A stretch of 64,000 nucleotides of DNA from Chrysoperla carnea (GCF_905475395.1 NC_058341.1:59713501-59777500), one strand, 5' to 3'. Positions 1-12,300 are shown, counted from the first letter of the stretch. Notes: a model not told the origin generated them from the sequence alone. Numbers and translations are program-made.

Positions 1-80
1 CATGTATTTGATTTATATGTGTGTACCGTGCAATAAACCAAAACTTTTTTACAATACTGAAGGTTTACAATCACCTTAAC
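1..80 (-). repeat. Family C repeat, outer segment, cut by window start
   Basis: This is the reverse complement of the segment at about 1931-2010 and of 10010-10085. All three share the core around 'accgtgcaataaaccaaaac' and a terminus reading 'aatcacctta' here. Only the outer part of the repeat is visible because the window begins inside it. Together with the copy at 1931 it flanks about 1.85 kb in inverted orientation. Confidence 0.8.
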
Positions 81-1930
81 AAACAAAAATTAGAGTTTTG
101 ATAGACTTGAAAAGGCCGACAGTCACTTTTTTGACACAATTGTTAAAAATTTCAATGATATATGGATAATATTCTAATGGATATATGTATTAATAAAAAA
201 ACGCAACAAAATGATAATTTTAAATAGTTTCTTTCTATATGTAACGGGTCTTCTTTGAAGGTATATTCTTAACAAAGCCCATCGCAAACATGTCAAGTTT
301 ATAAAATTTGTATTGCCAAAGAATGAGTAATTAATGGCGTTTTGAAATTAAGTGGGCCTTATCTGGTTCCGCTACTTTATATGCAGGATATAATAAAAAT
401 ATATAAACGTAAATTTTGATCCAAGGTAAAACACTCTCTGATATCTACCATATATTTTTCTTTTGTAAATAATTTTTATTTTTTAAACTAATTGAATAAA
501 TACTTACTTTTTAAAAAATTTTTAACCCTGAAACATTTTGTATTTATTTTTTTCATTTATAAATTACAATAAATCGATTAAATTAATTGATAATATTCAA
601 TACGTATTAGGGATTGTACAACAACAAACTAACTATTGACATTTTCATACAAATTGGATTTATAAATAAGTTATTGGTCTAAAACTAGTCTTAAACGGTT
701 AATTTTACTGAATGAGTTATTGGGTCAATGCATGCACTATAAAAAAATGACTAAGTAGTTACAATGAATATGCTCTTAACACGGTAGCAAATAACTCTAC
801 TAATTTTCATTTTCCTTGTTTTTAATCCCACACGAGCACGAGATTAGTTTTCAATATGGATCAATCATGATTTGAACAGAAACAGCATCCCCAGAAAAAT
901 ATAGAAGAGTATATGATAGCGTCGGTCAAGTATATTGTTGTCAAATCAGTGGCGGACTTACGCTTCATGCCGCCTTAAGCACGATTTAATATGCCTTCCT
1001 TTTTTCTTCTTGAAATTCTAATATTCTATTACCAGTTATTAAAGGAGTTATTATTGAAATTAAAAATCTAATGATCAAATCTTATTTTAATTTTTATGGA
1101 TAAAATTTTGTTAAATATAATTTTTCGAAAATAAATAATTAACATTTTATTTAAATAATCACCTATAGAATCACTTTCTTTTTCCTGGATTTGATTTGCA
1201 CGAAATAACGTCGATTATATCTTCATAATCATATTTCTTACACTAATTCAGCTTCAATAGACAACATTGCAAGAGTAATGCTCTTGGCCCTAAGAGTAAG
1301 TCTATCTTGACCCATGCTTGCACATAAGTCATATTTTACCCTTTTCAGGGTGGAAAAAGATCTTTTTCCTGAATTTGTAGCTGGGATGCTAAAAAAATGT
1401 CAATGCAATAATCTTCAAATGCAATTCGTGAATGCAATAATCTTCAAAATTTGCTAAGATGCTTTAAGTTAATAATGTAATTGAATACATTCATATCCTA
1501 ATGTTTCTTCTATAAGTCGTCAGGATATCGACAGACGAGTTCATTTGCTTGGCTTTTCAACTAATTTGTATCAATTTCAGATTAATTATCAAAAATATTA
1601 AAGTTAATGTATAATGTGATTAATGACTGAATGCTGAAAATACAAATATAAAAATTCATTGAGGAACAAAATTTTTCGATTTATCATTCTTTTTTTTAAA
1701 ATAATTCATAGCTTTTTTCGATCAAGGCTAATATTGATAAAAGCCTATTGATCTATTAAAAAATTAACATTGAGGCAAATTAAAAGGTAAAAATCATTAT
1801 TCAATACAGTCGGATAATCTTAATTAATATATACGGATATCTTAAAATTAAAGCCTAAATCGAGCACTGACAGGGGGATCGTCCGTACAATATATTGACG
1901 TAATATATTCTCTTCAATATTTTTCCATTA
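81..1930. other. Intergenic AT-rich stretch, no gene seen
   Basis: No reading frame here looks coding. The stretch is bracketed by inverted family C segments. A fragment near 950-1000 begins 'cagtggcggacttacgcttc', which resembles the end of a dispersed element, but no second copy is visible in this window. Confidence 0.6.
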
Positions 1931-2570
1931 AGGTGATTGTAAACCCATAGTATTGTAAAAAAGTTTTGGTTTATTGCACGGTACATACACATAAACCAAA
2001 TATATGCTTTGTAGTCAAGTAATGAATAATTTTTTGATTTACAGGTATTGTAAGTTGATATCTATATTATCAAATTTATAAGCATCACTTGCACACAATA
2101 TATTATATATTTTTGTAAAGCAAAAAATTAAATTTGCAGTTGCGTTACCATGCAAAATATATAATATATTGTGTGCAAGTGATGCTTATAAATTTGATAA
2201 TATGGATATCGCTCTTCAATCATCAATACTCTAACTATAGTCGTCTCTGTTCATCAAACGATGAATCTTCGATGAGCTCATAATTAAATTAAAATTTCGT
2301 TTTTATATCATCGGCAACCTTATATTTTTATGGTATTATTATTAACTACAAAATTGTCTAAATATTTTAGATAGTTTTTTATCATACATTCTAGATTTTT
2401 TTGATATAGAAATATCCAATTAAAAAGGATAACCTATAGGATACATCATTTTTTCAACCTTTTCCATTTTTGGAAACCTTGTTAATCAAAAAATATATTT
2501 TTTAAATTTATTGAAATCCCTAGTATTATTCAATCCTTGCATATCTCCATAAAAACATGTTACTAATATA
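1931..2570 (+). repeat. Family C interspersed repeat, copy with hairpin
   Basis: About 640 bp that recur as a direct copy at 10010-10570. Shared blocks include the 'ttattgcacggtacatac' segment, the block around 'gttcatcaaacgatgaatct' and the block around 'aaggataacctata'. This copy carries a long internal hairpin that the 10-kb copy lacks on one side. No coding sequence is seen. It is probably a non-autonomous element of unknown class. Confidence 0.85.
2057..2210. repeat. Long near-perfect hairpin inside family C
   Basis: The left arm (2057-2113) and right arm (2154-2210) are inverted repeats of 57 bp with a single mismatch, separated by a 40-nt loop. The arms contain 'cttgcacacaatatattata'. 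The copy near 10148 keeps only one arm. A transcript would form a stable stem. Confidence 0.9.
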
Positions 2571-3650
2571 CTCAGACGATCAATGTATTGTTCAATTTTG
2601 ATATTGTTTCAATTATATTGACCGTGTGAGTTCAGTTTTACTCTCAGGTCATTATTTAGTTTTATTTTATCATTGAGTCATGCATTCTTACAGTTGTTAT
2701 TAAATTCACGCGCCTAAAAACATATTTTTAATTTAAACTTTCATCAATCTCTAAAAAATATAATAACAATTTTAAAAAAATCAATAAAAAACAGAATCTA
2801 TTATATATGTATTTATTTACTTTAGTAACTAAAAAATTTTAACAGTGTGAAAAAAATTAATACTCTGCCCTGAACATTTTTATAGCTTTATAAGCACTGA
2901 AATCAAACAAATAACAAATGTCCCGTTGTTGGAATCCTGCATGGAATGTAGATATAATAATTACAATCTCTGTGTTAACAAGCGACATTTACAAAATTTA
3001 AAAAACCCCCGACGAATTTTTCGGATACGCAACCCATAACTCACACAAAAAATTACCTATCAAACGAAAAGAAAAAAAATAAAAAAATTAATTCTTCCGT
3101 TTAAGCACTACGATGCCAAAGACAGGCACACACATACACACACAAAGAGGTCAAACTTTGTATACACTTTTTGATTAAAAAAGCCGTATGACAGTTATCT
3201 CTACATTCCATAGAATCCTGGTACACTAACTGAATTCAGTCTATTATTATAATAATTCATGCATATGCTTCGATTACGCGTTTTACTTGAAATTACTGAG
3301 AAAGATAATTTCACCAAGCTTACTTATTAAAATGATTACAATTTAAGACTTTATCCATTTTCATGTTTTGAACAAATTTTTCCTGAAAACGTAAAATTAA
3401 CCTTCCTCCTTCTGTACAAAAGCCTTTTTACAATAACTTTTACAGGCTCATAGGTCTCGAGCTTGGAAGCTAGAAACTTTTATTAAAACAATACTAAACT
3501 CTTTTTATTTAAAAAATTAAAACAAATCTTTCAATAAAATATTTTTCAACATATTAAAATATTCTTGTTACTTACAATTATCCATTATATACAAATATAT
3601 CCATTACATTCCTGATAGGAAAACGTTTTTTAAAATTGACTATTATGTCA
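2571..3650. other. Intergenic, with a decayed family D copy
   Basis: No gene is seen. About 3003-3185 is a diverged copy of family D in the orientation of 9211-9384: the poly-C 'aacccccga' end, the 'ttccgtttaagcactacgat' block and 'gccaaagacag' are recognisable. The rest is AT-rich sequence. Confidence 0.55.
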
Positions 3651-3653
3651 GGG

Positions 3654-3746
3654 TCCCCAGTGGCGCAATTGGTTAGCGCACGGTACTTATAAGACAGTAA
3701 GTCGTGAGCAATGCCGGGGTTGTGAGTTCGAGCCTCACCTGGGGAA
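3654..3746 (+). tRNA. tRNA-Ile (anticodon UAU), intron-containing
   Basis: The full cloverleaf can be folded by eye. The acceptor stem is tccccag (3654-3660) with ctgggga (3739-3745), and A3746 is the discriminator. The D stem is gcgc/gcgc and the loop carries the conserved GG. The anticodon stem is cggta (3681-3685) with tgccg (3712-3716). The T stem is gtgag/ctcac around the loop ttcgagc. The anticodon loop reads C-T-TAT-A, then a 19-nt intron (3692-3710), then A. The anticodon at 3688-3690 is TAT, which decodes the AUA isoleucine codon. Introns at the position after nucleotide 37 are the norm in eukaryotic tRNA-Ile(UAU). A-box and B-box internal promoter sequences are intact. It looks functional. 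Confidence 0.97.
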
Positions 3747-3774
3747 TAATTTTTTTTATACTCAAATTATAATC

Positions 3775-3910
3775 ATCACTACATAGTATAAAATAAAGTC
3801 GCTTTTTCTGTCCCTATGTCCCTATGTACGCTTAAATCTTTGAAACTACGCAACGGATTTTGATGCGGTTTTTTTTAATAGATAGAGTGATTCAATGGCA
3901 ACTTTTACTA
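3775..3910 (+). repeat. Helitron-like fragment, 5' part
   Basis: This segment matches 20171-20300. Shared pieces are 'catagtataa', 'gtccctatgtccctatgtac', 'ctttgaaactacgcaacgga', 'ttttgatg.ggtttttctta' and 'agagtgatt'. The 3' end with its hairpin and CTAG is absent, so this is a truncated copy beginning just 3' of the tRNA. Confidence 0.7.
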
Positions 3911-4673
3911 GGGCAGTTTAGCTAAATGTAAAGACCTTTTAACGACACCCTATAAAATCATTTTCGGACAATAAATTGCCTAACTAAATGAAATCTGTAT
4001 TTCAAAAGTAGATATCAAAATACCAAAATATTTTAAATCGTTAAAAATTAAATTATTCCAAACACATTATAAATAAAATAGGAATACATAATTAATTTGA
4101 AAAACAAAATAATTCAATTAAATTAAAAAAGATTCATTCCATCCATTTTATTATAATCGAATCGGCAACTCATTAATAATATTAATCAATATAAATAAAA
4201 TTTTTTTGGCATTAAATTCGTGTGAAAATAATGGATATTTTATTATCCACGTAGATAATTTATAATAATAATAACTTTCTGATGCAAAGTTATTGTTTTC
4301 ATCTCGAAAATCAAATTTTTTATTATAAATAATAAATACGATTATAGGCAGATACCTATACTTTTGTCACAGCCAATTTTATTTGAATATATTTGGCATA
4401 AAAGGTTGAAATTTGATATAATGGGTACATGATCCAAATACGAGTCGACCTCCACCCATCCGGTTACCGAATGAATGTTATTATTTATGAAATATAAAAT
4501 TTTAACAAAGATGTCTGCAATAGGTTGGCTAAAATATGGCCATGGCAACTCCGAAAACTCGCAAACTTGCATTTAACTGAACGCATTAACATATGAACGT
4601 AATAATGGCAATCAAACTTTTATATACAAGATGTTCTATAATTGATTGCAGAACTCTCTACTTCCTAAATAAT
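3911..4673. other. Intergenic, no gene seen
   Basis: AT-rich sequence. A 76-codon minus-strand frame at 4342-4572 shows no recognisable domain, has no neighbour in frame and no clear splice context. I treat it as chance. Confidence 0.5.
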
Positions 4674-5085
4674 CTTATAAAGGCGAACGAAAAAGCTCTT
4701 TACCAAATTTCGATCTGAAGCCTAATTTCCGAGATAATTAACCAAATCAGTTAATATATTTATCCAATTAATATATTTATTGCTGTGTTTATCGTTTCAT
4801 TTAATTATCAATTTCTATCTCACTTTTAAATTTTTTTAAATCCCGCCCAGTAATAACCATGGTATGTATTAATAAACATAGGCTACTGGGTTAAGTTTAT
4901 TAAAAATTTAAAAAAGTGAGATAGATAATATGATAATTAAATGCAAAGATAAAGACATCCTTATATTTCTTTTAAGTGCTCTGTCATTGGAGAAATATAT
5001 AAATTGATTTGGTTTATTATCTCGAAAATTAGGCCTCAGATCGAAATTTGATAAATAACTTTTTCATTCGTCTTTATAAACTTTA
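4674..5085. repeat. Foldback element (family I)
   Basis: The outer arms (about 4674-4780 and 5000-5085) are inverted copies of each other around 'caaatttcgatctgaagcct' versus the complement of 'aggcctcagatcgaaatttg'. Inner arms (4799-4853 and 4883-4943) continue the pairing through 'agtgagatag' and 'taattaaatg'. The same outer arm sequence occurs at 37863-38640. It is probably a non-autonomous foldback transposon. Confidence 0.8.
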
Positions 5086-6468
5086 TATCTTCAAAAGAGT
5101 ATTAATTCCTATTATTTACATGTTAACGCAGTTCGAGCGTCAAGGCAAGTTTACACTTGTGGTTGAAACTATTTGTACCTTATTTTTGATTATGAATTTT
5201 GTTATTACTTCATGAATGTGGACGAAAAATTAGGATACAATTTTTCGATATCTGCCTTGGTTTTCGAAATATCGAAAGATAAATAATTAAACAAAATTTT
5301 CAATTTTTGATTTTTTGAAAATTACTCCAGATATCGAAAAATTATATTCTTACTTTTCGTCTTATATTGTCAAGTTATCATCATCAAAATTGAAAAAATC
5401 TATTTTTTTTAATTTGTGTAGGTATACCCACTACCGTAGCCATACATCCTTAATTAGCCGAGCACAACGGATTTTTTTTTCAATAATTTATTAAGGTTTT
5501 AACTTTAATTTAAAGAGTTTCTTTTTTTTAATTTCCACCGATTAGTTTTGGAGAAATCTATGAAAACATGTCATCTATCTATCGTTTTCCCTCAAGACTG
5601 AGCTGATTTAGACTTTGTCTAACTTCATTTTTTTTTTTAAATCAAGCCTTTTATCCAAAATTGCCCTGGCGCTCATACATTCTTAATCAGAAAGATGTGT
5701 AGCGGGCCCTTTAATGATCATTTCCATCATGACTTACAACAATATAATAATAATATTTAATATTCAAAATAATATCAATTTAATTGAATATATTAAATAT
5801 ATTTAAATTTATGTAAATTGATTTTAATAAGTCACACAAAACAGTCCTAAAACCGTTCACAATTGTTGTTGTATTGTACGTTAGTTAGTTAATACTTATT
5901 ATGTATTGGTTTTATTATTTATTTATTTTTTTTATAGTCTTCGTGATCTGATTTAAAACAAAGATAACATACCTACACCTAAATGCATTAAGTTCAACAC
6001 AATACAAAAGGCTTTGTCTATACCTATGTAGTCGATTCACGTTTTATGAATTGAAAATCTATTTATTCAATAACTAATATTAAGAGGCAAGATTCATAGT
6101 TAACTACTTTTGTTTGTTAAGAATATGAGCCATGATTCCCTAGATTCCGTATGATCCCAAGAGAGTGGCAAGAAATTTTTTATTGCAAAATTCACACGCT
6201 TATACTTGATCCATTTGGTATAGTGATCAAACTTATGGCAAATTGTAGAGTTCAAAGTGTTATTTGAGGGAAAATTAAGTGATTGCCTGAAAGAAATAAG
6301 CCAAGTTGAGGCAATCACGGAACCATTAAAATTTAATCGGAAACATTCCAAAGCTTGAAACATTAAAATGGATTATATGGCGGCTATCAAATGTTAATAA
6401 ATGGAAATAATATGCCTATGTTCTACATTTTATTTATTAATCTATAAGATAACAAGTGAAAACAAGAA
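5086..6468. other. Intergenic, no gene seen
   Basis: AT-rich sequence with homopolymer runs. The 87-codon minus-strand frame at 6100-6363 has no domain I recognise, and its plus strand is also partly open, so coding status is unsupported. Confidence 0.5.
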
Positions 6469-7003
6469 ATTGACTGAGTTAATTGTTGAAATATCATGCA
6501 TAGTCAGTGTTGATTTCTTTATCACATAACACATACATACATGCGACACATACATAACTGATATTCAAGTATGGTACATACTATAAAATTTCCGCCTAAT
6601 TAGCGCCCTCGGGTAAACAGTGATGTTTACGAAAAAATGTTTCAAACAAAAGTTGTTTAATTTTTGATAAGCAACATTTTTTACATTTAAATTTTTGTTC
6701 TATCTCTAACGGTTTACAAGATGGATCCTACGGACCCAAGACCCAATTGACCTATGATGCTCATTTAAGAACTCGACCTCACTTTTTACGTCCTGAGTAC
6801 GCTGTACAAATTGAAGCTCGATATCTTTTTTCGTTTTTGAGTTATCGTGTCCACAGACGGACGGACAACCGGAAATGGACTAATTAGGTGATTCTATGAA
6901 CACCTATAGTAAAATTTTGTGCATGGCATCAATATTTTTTAGCGTTAAAAACTTGGGACTAAACTTAGTATACCTTGCATATTACATATATGCATGGTAT
7001 AAA
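6469..7003 (+). repeat. Family A interspersed repeat, copy 1
   Basis: About 535 bp of a family found six times here, three of the six copies being near full length. It starts with 'tgactgagttaattgttgaa' and runs through 'gggtaaacagtgatgtttac', 'tctatctctaacggtttaca', 'ttgagttatcgtgtccacag' and 'ggactaaacttagtatacct'. It ends in an AT-rich 'atgcatggtata'. No conserved reading frame and no clear terminal inverted repeat are visible, so the class is unknown. Confidence 0.88.
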
Positions 7004-9127
7004 AATGAATTGCTGAATGTTTTGCTAAGCGCAAATATTCTTTGAAATACGAGGATGATTCTTACAGAGAGAAAAATTTTAAAAATTGCCTGAAAAAGTC
7101 TAAAAACAACACTTTTCTATATTCCCATACAGAAGATTCGTAATAATAACTAAAAGTTATTCGAGCTTCAATTTGAACTTTAATTTACCATACCATAAAG
7201 TTTAAGTGTTAGTAAAGGGATTCCGGGGAAGCAAAACAATACAACTACTTCTTTCAAATGACTTCATTTGGAGCAACAAAAGTAGTTCGGGAAAATTTTA
7301 TGTCAACTTTTAAGGTTTGTAATAATATTATTTGCAGTTGTATGTTTATTAGTCATAACTATTATAGCCCATATACTTTTTCTCTCTACAGATAAGAAAT
7401 CTGAAAAGTATTTTTTTTAAATAATAAAGAATCGATTGTTAGGCGGTACGAAGTTCGCCGGATCAGCTATTAATATAAAAAATAAAATTGCGTTGGCTTA
7501 GTAAAAAAATGGGTAAATTTAAAGCTATGAATATGAATTAAACAAATCTGAATCATTGAAATTGTCATTGAAATTTTAATCACCTCAGTTTTAATATAAA
7601 ATATTATATTTTTTATCTTAATTAATTATAAAATTTCTGGTATATCATTAGTTATAAAAAAGCAACACAAAAATGATTACTGATTTGACTATAGGTACTG
7701 TTAAGTGCCTCGCCAATACTATACTACCTTAAGTAAGTGTTTCCAACATATGAAGGGGAACAGATGTTCTAAGACCAGAAAAATCATTTTCTTACAGTTT
7801 ATATCGTCTTTAAAGCTTCAATGGAAATTTCGAAAGAATATATAAAATAAATAATGTCATATATTAAAGCTTCAATTTATTCGTTTAAATTACCCTTTAT
7901 ACAGGTGATGGTCCAAGTGGTCTAACAGCAGGACTTCATCAGACATTTTCACAATTGACACACTTATAGCCGAGGAAGCGTCTTTTTCTAGATTCAAGGT
8001 ATTGAAATTTTGTTAATAAACGGTTTTATTCTTGTAAATACTACCAAAAATCCTGTTTAGCAAAATTTAATTATTGACAGTATGAGCAAAAGATCCTTCA
8101 TGATTGAAGCTTTTGGTTAAAAATTACTTCAACCAACGGTAGAGATATGGGTGTGCCATCATCCCGTTTCGAGTAAAATATCGCTAGCGCCAGTGACTTT
8201 ATTGCAAATACAATAGCTTTATGCAATGCCTAAAGCTTAGCAGATTGTGAGCAAAATTTCGAATTTTTCTACGCAGCTGTTTTATCCATATTCTTAATAA
8301 AATTACTTTTAACGTTATCAATCCTTTGATGGAGTCCTGATGTTATAACTTGCACCACTCTGTATTTTACATACAGAGTGTCTTTTTTAAGTTGACATAT
8401 GTTTGAAACTTGAGTTCTCAAGTTTTATTGATTAAATGCTCCAAGCAAAAAAAAGGTCTAAAAGCGCAGATCTTAAGCGTACATCAAACTTTACTCAGGT
8501 TTTCAGGCTGAATGAAAACCTCATTGTATCCCATACCTGGTAACATATAGATAAACACTTAAAAAGGTAACATTTTTTTTTTGAAACATTTTTCGCAAAC
8601 CATTCAATTTAGAAAAAAATTGTATCTGTATTTTACATATTATATTAAATTTAGTCCCAAATTTGTAAGGCTTAAAAGTAAGTATTGATAGTGTAATGTC
8701 ACCGAGCTCGATTATGCCTTCCCGGTTGTGAGTTCGTACACAGGCATCTTTTAAGCCGCAAGAGATAGAACCAAGGTTTTAATGCAAAAAAGGAGAGGGC
8801 AGAATCCTTATGGTAAATGATTTTCAGCTAAGTTGGCTTACAATTTGGTCGAAGTCAGTTCGTAAGTTACATATCAAAAATGTCAATGGACCCAAAATTG
8901 TGTAGTACACCGTTTTCGAGGTATATTTAGTTAAACATTCTTGTTCTACTATAATCGAGTATTTTCAAGTTTAAAAAAACTTCCGAACCTAACCAACTAT
9001 TATCTAGTCGAAAAACTTAACCCAACCAACTCGTAATTACAACAATACTCAGGTCTATAAAATTTTCGGTCTATTTTTTCTGATTATAGAAATACATAAT
9101 AACCAAATATATTTATATAATATACCT
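7004..9127. other. Intergenic, no gene supported
   Basis: No gene is supported. Two small items stand out. At 7909-7962 a short frame reads GDGPSGLTAG before a stop. A small hairpin at 8351-8376 ('actctgtat' paired with 'atacagagt') resembles the end of a DNA element. A short family A end-like fragment sits near 8645-8710. Confidence 0.5.
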
Positions 9128-9211
9128 AATGTTCAATTTATATCTAGGCATAGGACCTACCACGAGTATGACAGAATGTATGCGTTAAGCAATGCATCTA
9201 AGAAAGAGGTG
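9128..9211. repeat. Family E foldback, solo arm
   Basis: It matches the left arm of the foldback at 59115-59445: the 'atctaggcata' block, 'cacgagtatga' and 'tgcgttaagcaatgcatcta'. The partner arm is missing and a family D copy begins directly at its inner edge. Confidence 0.7.
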
Positions 9212-9384
9212 TTACGGAACCCTAACCTCGCACATGAAACATAGCTAAGAACACTCCCCGTTAAATTACCTTTCAAAAGAAACAAAAAAATCCAAATTGG
9301 TTCATCCGTTTAGGCGCTACGATGCCACAGACAGACATAGCGGCCAAACTTATAACACCCCTTTTTTGGTTCGGGGGGTTAATT
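9211..9384 (-). repeat. Family D repeat, minus-strand copy
   Basis: It is the reverse complement of 10869-11070. On the minus strand it reads from 'ttaaccccccgaacc' through a 'gtctgtctgtggcatcgtag' block and 'cgcctaaacggatgaac' to 'agggttccgtaac'. The 66-codon frame across it (9273-9473) is a by-product of the repeat. Confidence 0.85.
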
Positions 9385-10009
9385 ATGAAAATACAACTAT
9401 TTATACACAGATTTTGTGTTGGCTGTTTCTTTAAAAATTTAATTAATATCATTCTAACAACAAAAATTATCATTATTTGAATACGACGAACGAGATATTT
9501 TTTGTGTAAAATAATGGCCTAAAAAGCTTAATGTAAACCAAATTTTGGCTAATCAACCAAAACTTACAAGGCCATGCAAAGAGTATCTAAATGAAATCTT
9601 CGAAATAAGTTTTGATTTTTAATAAATCGTTTTCACAGACACTAAGAGATTAAAATTTTAGACACCAAAAACAAAATAGATTTTGTGTATCATTCTAAGA
9701 AATAAATAAATTTGTATATAAATGAAGAATACCTATGATTTATATAAAGGGTGGTCTCACAAATAACAAACGTTTCATGTAATGCGTATACAATAATTTT
9801 CCAAGTAATTGATTTATTTATTCATGACACGATCTATTTGATAGTTTGACGATGATTAATCTTGACTACAACGTGTGTCCTAAAATCATGCAAGCACATA
9901 GTATTATAACTACCTATACTATGGGTTATATGAGAACGTACAATATTTTAATAATATAACTTTAGACTATCTAAGGTAAACACAAATGTTTCAAAAGTCT
10001 ATTTACTTT
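9385..10009. other. Intergenic, no gene seen
   Basis: AT-rich sequence with no credible coding frame, repeat or RNA gene recognised. Confidence 0.5.
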
Positions 10010-10570
10010 CAGGTGATTGTAGACCTGCAGTATTGTAAAAATGTTTTGGTTTATTGCACGGTACATACATATAAACCAAATATATGCTTTGTAGTCAAAT
10101 AATGTGTTATTTTAAGCTTTACAATACCACGAAACTACAAAAATATTGAATATATTGTGTGCAAGTGCTGTTGATAAATTTGATAATATAGATATCGCTC
10201 TTCAATCGTCAATACTCTAACTATAGTCGTCTTTGTTCATCAAATGATGAATCTTCGATGAACTCATAATTAAATTAAATTTTGTTTTTATACCATCGAC
10301 AACCTTATATTTTTATGGTATTATTATAAACTACAAGATTGTCTAAATATTTTAAATAGTTTTTTATCACACTCTCTAGATTTTTTTATATAGAAATATC
10401 CAATTGAAAAGGATAACCTATATGATTCATCAATTTTTCAGCCAACTAACGATAAAATAATAATAAAAAGCCCGGTAACCTAGGAATTTTTTGTGATTTT
10501 TGGAAACTTGTATTTATCAAGTTTTATTGAAATCCTTAGTATTATTCAATCCTTGCATATCTCCTTAACA
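10010..10570 (+). repeat. Family C repeat, second full copy
   Basis: A direct copy of 1931-2570. One hairpin arm has been lost near 10148. An extra piece of roughly 50 bp lies around 10440-10490 ('aaaaagcccggtaacctagg') that the first copy lacks. No coding content is seen. Confidence 0.85.
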
Positions 10571-10735
10571 ATTTAAAAGTCAAGTGTCAACCACAATAAA
10601 ACAAGAGATCGTATGCTGAAATTCTTGCATTATTAAATAAGCATAAAAATATACAAAGTTTACAAAATTTTGATTGGCAACAGTGTATAATCGAATTAGT
10701 ATAAACTAGAAAGTATAAAATAATAAAGAGCTATA

Positions 10736-10857
10736 TTAAAATACTCATAAGATTGGAAACGAAAAACATAGGGCGCATGCAGCAGACACTATACTCTTTA
10801 GAGTTATATATTGCATGCGCCCCATGTTTTTCGTTTCCAATCTTATGAGTATTTTAA
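10736..10857. repeat. Near-perfect 46-bp-arm hairpin
   Basis: The left arm (10736-10781) and right arm (10812-10857) are inverted repeats with one mismatch and a 30-nt loop. The arms contain 'aagattggaaacgaaaaaca' and the unusually GC-rich 'gcgcatgca'. A family D copy follows almost directly. Confidence 0.93.
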
Positions 10858-10868
10858 GAGCAATTTAT

Positions 10869-11070
10869 TTTTTAACCCCCGAACCAAAAAAGGAATAAAA
10901 GTTTTATCGCTAAGTATGGTTGTCTGTCTGTCTATCTGTCTGTCTGTCTGTGGCACCGTAGCGCCTAAACGGATGCACCGAGTTAGATTTTTTGTTTGGT
11001 TTGTTTAATAGTTAATTTAATGAAGAGTGTTCTTAGACATGTTTCAAATGCGAGCTTAGGGTTCCGTACC
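10869..11070 (+). repeat. Family D repeat with GTCT microsatellite
   Basis: The plus-strand counterpart of 9211-9384. The (GTCT)n tract (10920-10953) is expanded relative to the other copy. Shared blocks are 'taacccccgaaccaaaaa', 'tagcgcctaaacggatg' and 'gagtgttcttag'. The 65-codon frame through it is not considered a gene. Confidence 0.85.
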
Positions 11071-12084
11071 TGAAAAATTTGGCGGGGTTTCAGATGTACA
11101 ATCACTAAACTTCGCACTGATGTATTTTGTATATGAACTTAAAAATCACCTGTAATGTTCACAAAATGTAAATTTTTATGATTTACTTGTTTATAGACGA
11201 ATTTTTAAATAAATTTTGTTCATTTACAAAAATTTTTGTCTGTCTGCAAATTTTATTTTTTTTTTTTTTACAAATTTTTATTACATTTAATGAATATTAA
11301 TGGAAATTTATTTAAAATACATACAAATTGATGTTTGTATTATATTTTGTTTTCATAAATTTTTACCCGAAAACAATTTAATGATTTATATCTCTCTACT
11401 TAAAACTAAATAATTGTTATGGGAAACAAATTTATGTAACAATTCATTGATTTTATTTTCCTGAAATTCAAAGACGTTTTAGTTTAACGTCTTGAAATTT
11501 TTAATTCATCTAATTACAATACGTATTTAAATTTATTAAAATTTTTTATAATTATGAAAAATAAAACTTGTAAAGCACTCTTGTAAACTATCCATTTTTT
11601 CCAATACTATACCAACTGCCGTTATACGTCACTTGGTGGACACAGCACGTGAATTTAACCCTTTCGTTCCGGTGGCTACAGGTGTATTAGAATAACAAAT
11701 ATTTTCCACTTTTGAACTGATTGTTTTTATTTATAACATTTATTATCAAATTTTTGGATGCGTCTGAAAGGAATATTAGCAAACTAGTTTTCACTTTCGG
11801 ATTCACCCGAGTTTTTTTCTTTAAAAAATTGGCAAAGATCATTAAAAAGTAAATAATATAATATGAAACAAACACTCAGGGTGAAGGAAATACAATTTAT
11901 GGACATCTATTCAATCAGACATACTTATTACAAAAAAATTAATTTTTTTTAAAACATATTAATTATTGTTTTAAAAAAAATGGAAATAAATAAGGGGAAA
12001 AGAGGATGTAAACTAACCGTTAAACAAAAATTTTTTTTGTACAAGCCAGCACTGATCACATAAGAGGTCCGATCCTTTACCGTC
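11071..12084. other. Intergenic, no gene seen
   Basis: Very AT-rich, with long A and T runs. The 62-codon minus-strand frame at 11687-11875 has no recognisable feature. Confidence 0.5.
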
Positions 12085-12300
12085 CGAAAATTAAACGTTC
12101 TGCCTCACCTACCATACTTCCCAGACCTCTCACCAACCGACTACCATAGTTTCAAGCACTACGATAACTTTCTCACCGGTAGAACCTTCACCGATCATAA
12201 CCAGGTAAAAATAGCATGCGTCGACTCCATCAAATCCCAAGTACCCTATTTTTATGCCGACGGAATAAATCGAATTGTGTTACGTTGGCAAAAGTTACCT
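12085..12300 (+). pseudogene. mariner transposase, C-terminal remnant
   Basis: A continuous frame from about 12097 encodes the C-terminal catalytic region of a mariner (DD34D) transposase. The motif PDLSPTDYH contains the third catalytic aspartate. It is followed by FLTGRTF, a V...I stretch, FYADGI and LRWQK, all in the order seen in this family. The frame ends soon after WQK, where an ENIGTNYIK-like tail continues in another frame, indicating a frameshift. The DNA-binding domain and first two aspartates are missing, so this is a dead fragment. I see no terminal inverted repeat next to it. Confidence 0.88.

Noticed and set aside
6100-6363. 87-codon minus-strand frame
   Set aside because: No domain, no splice context, and AT-rich composition; indistinguishable from chance.
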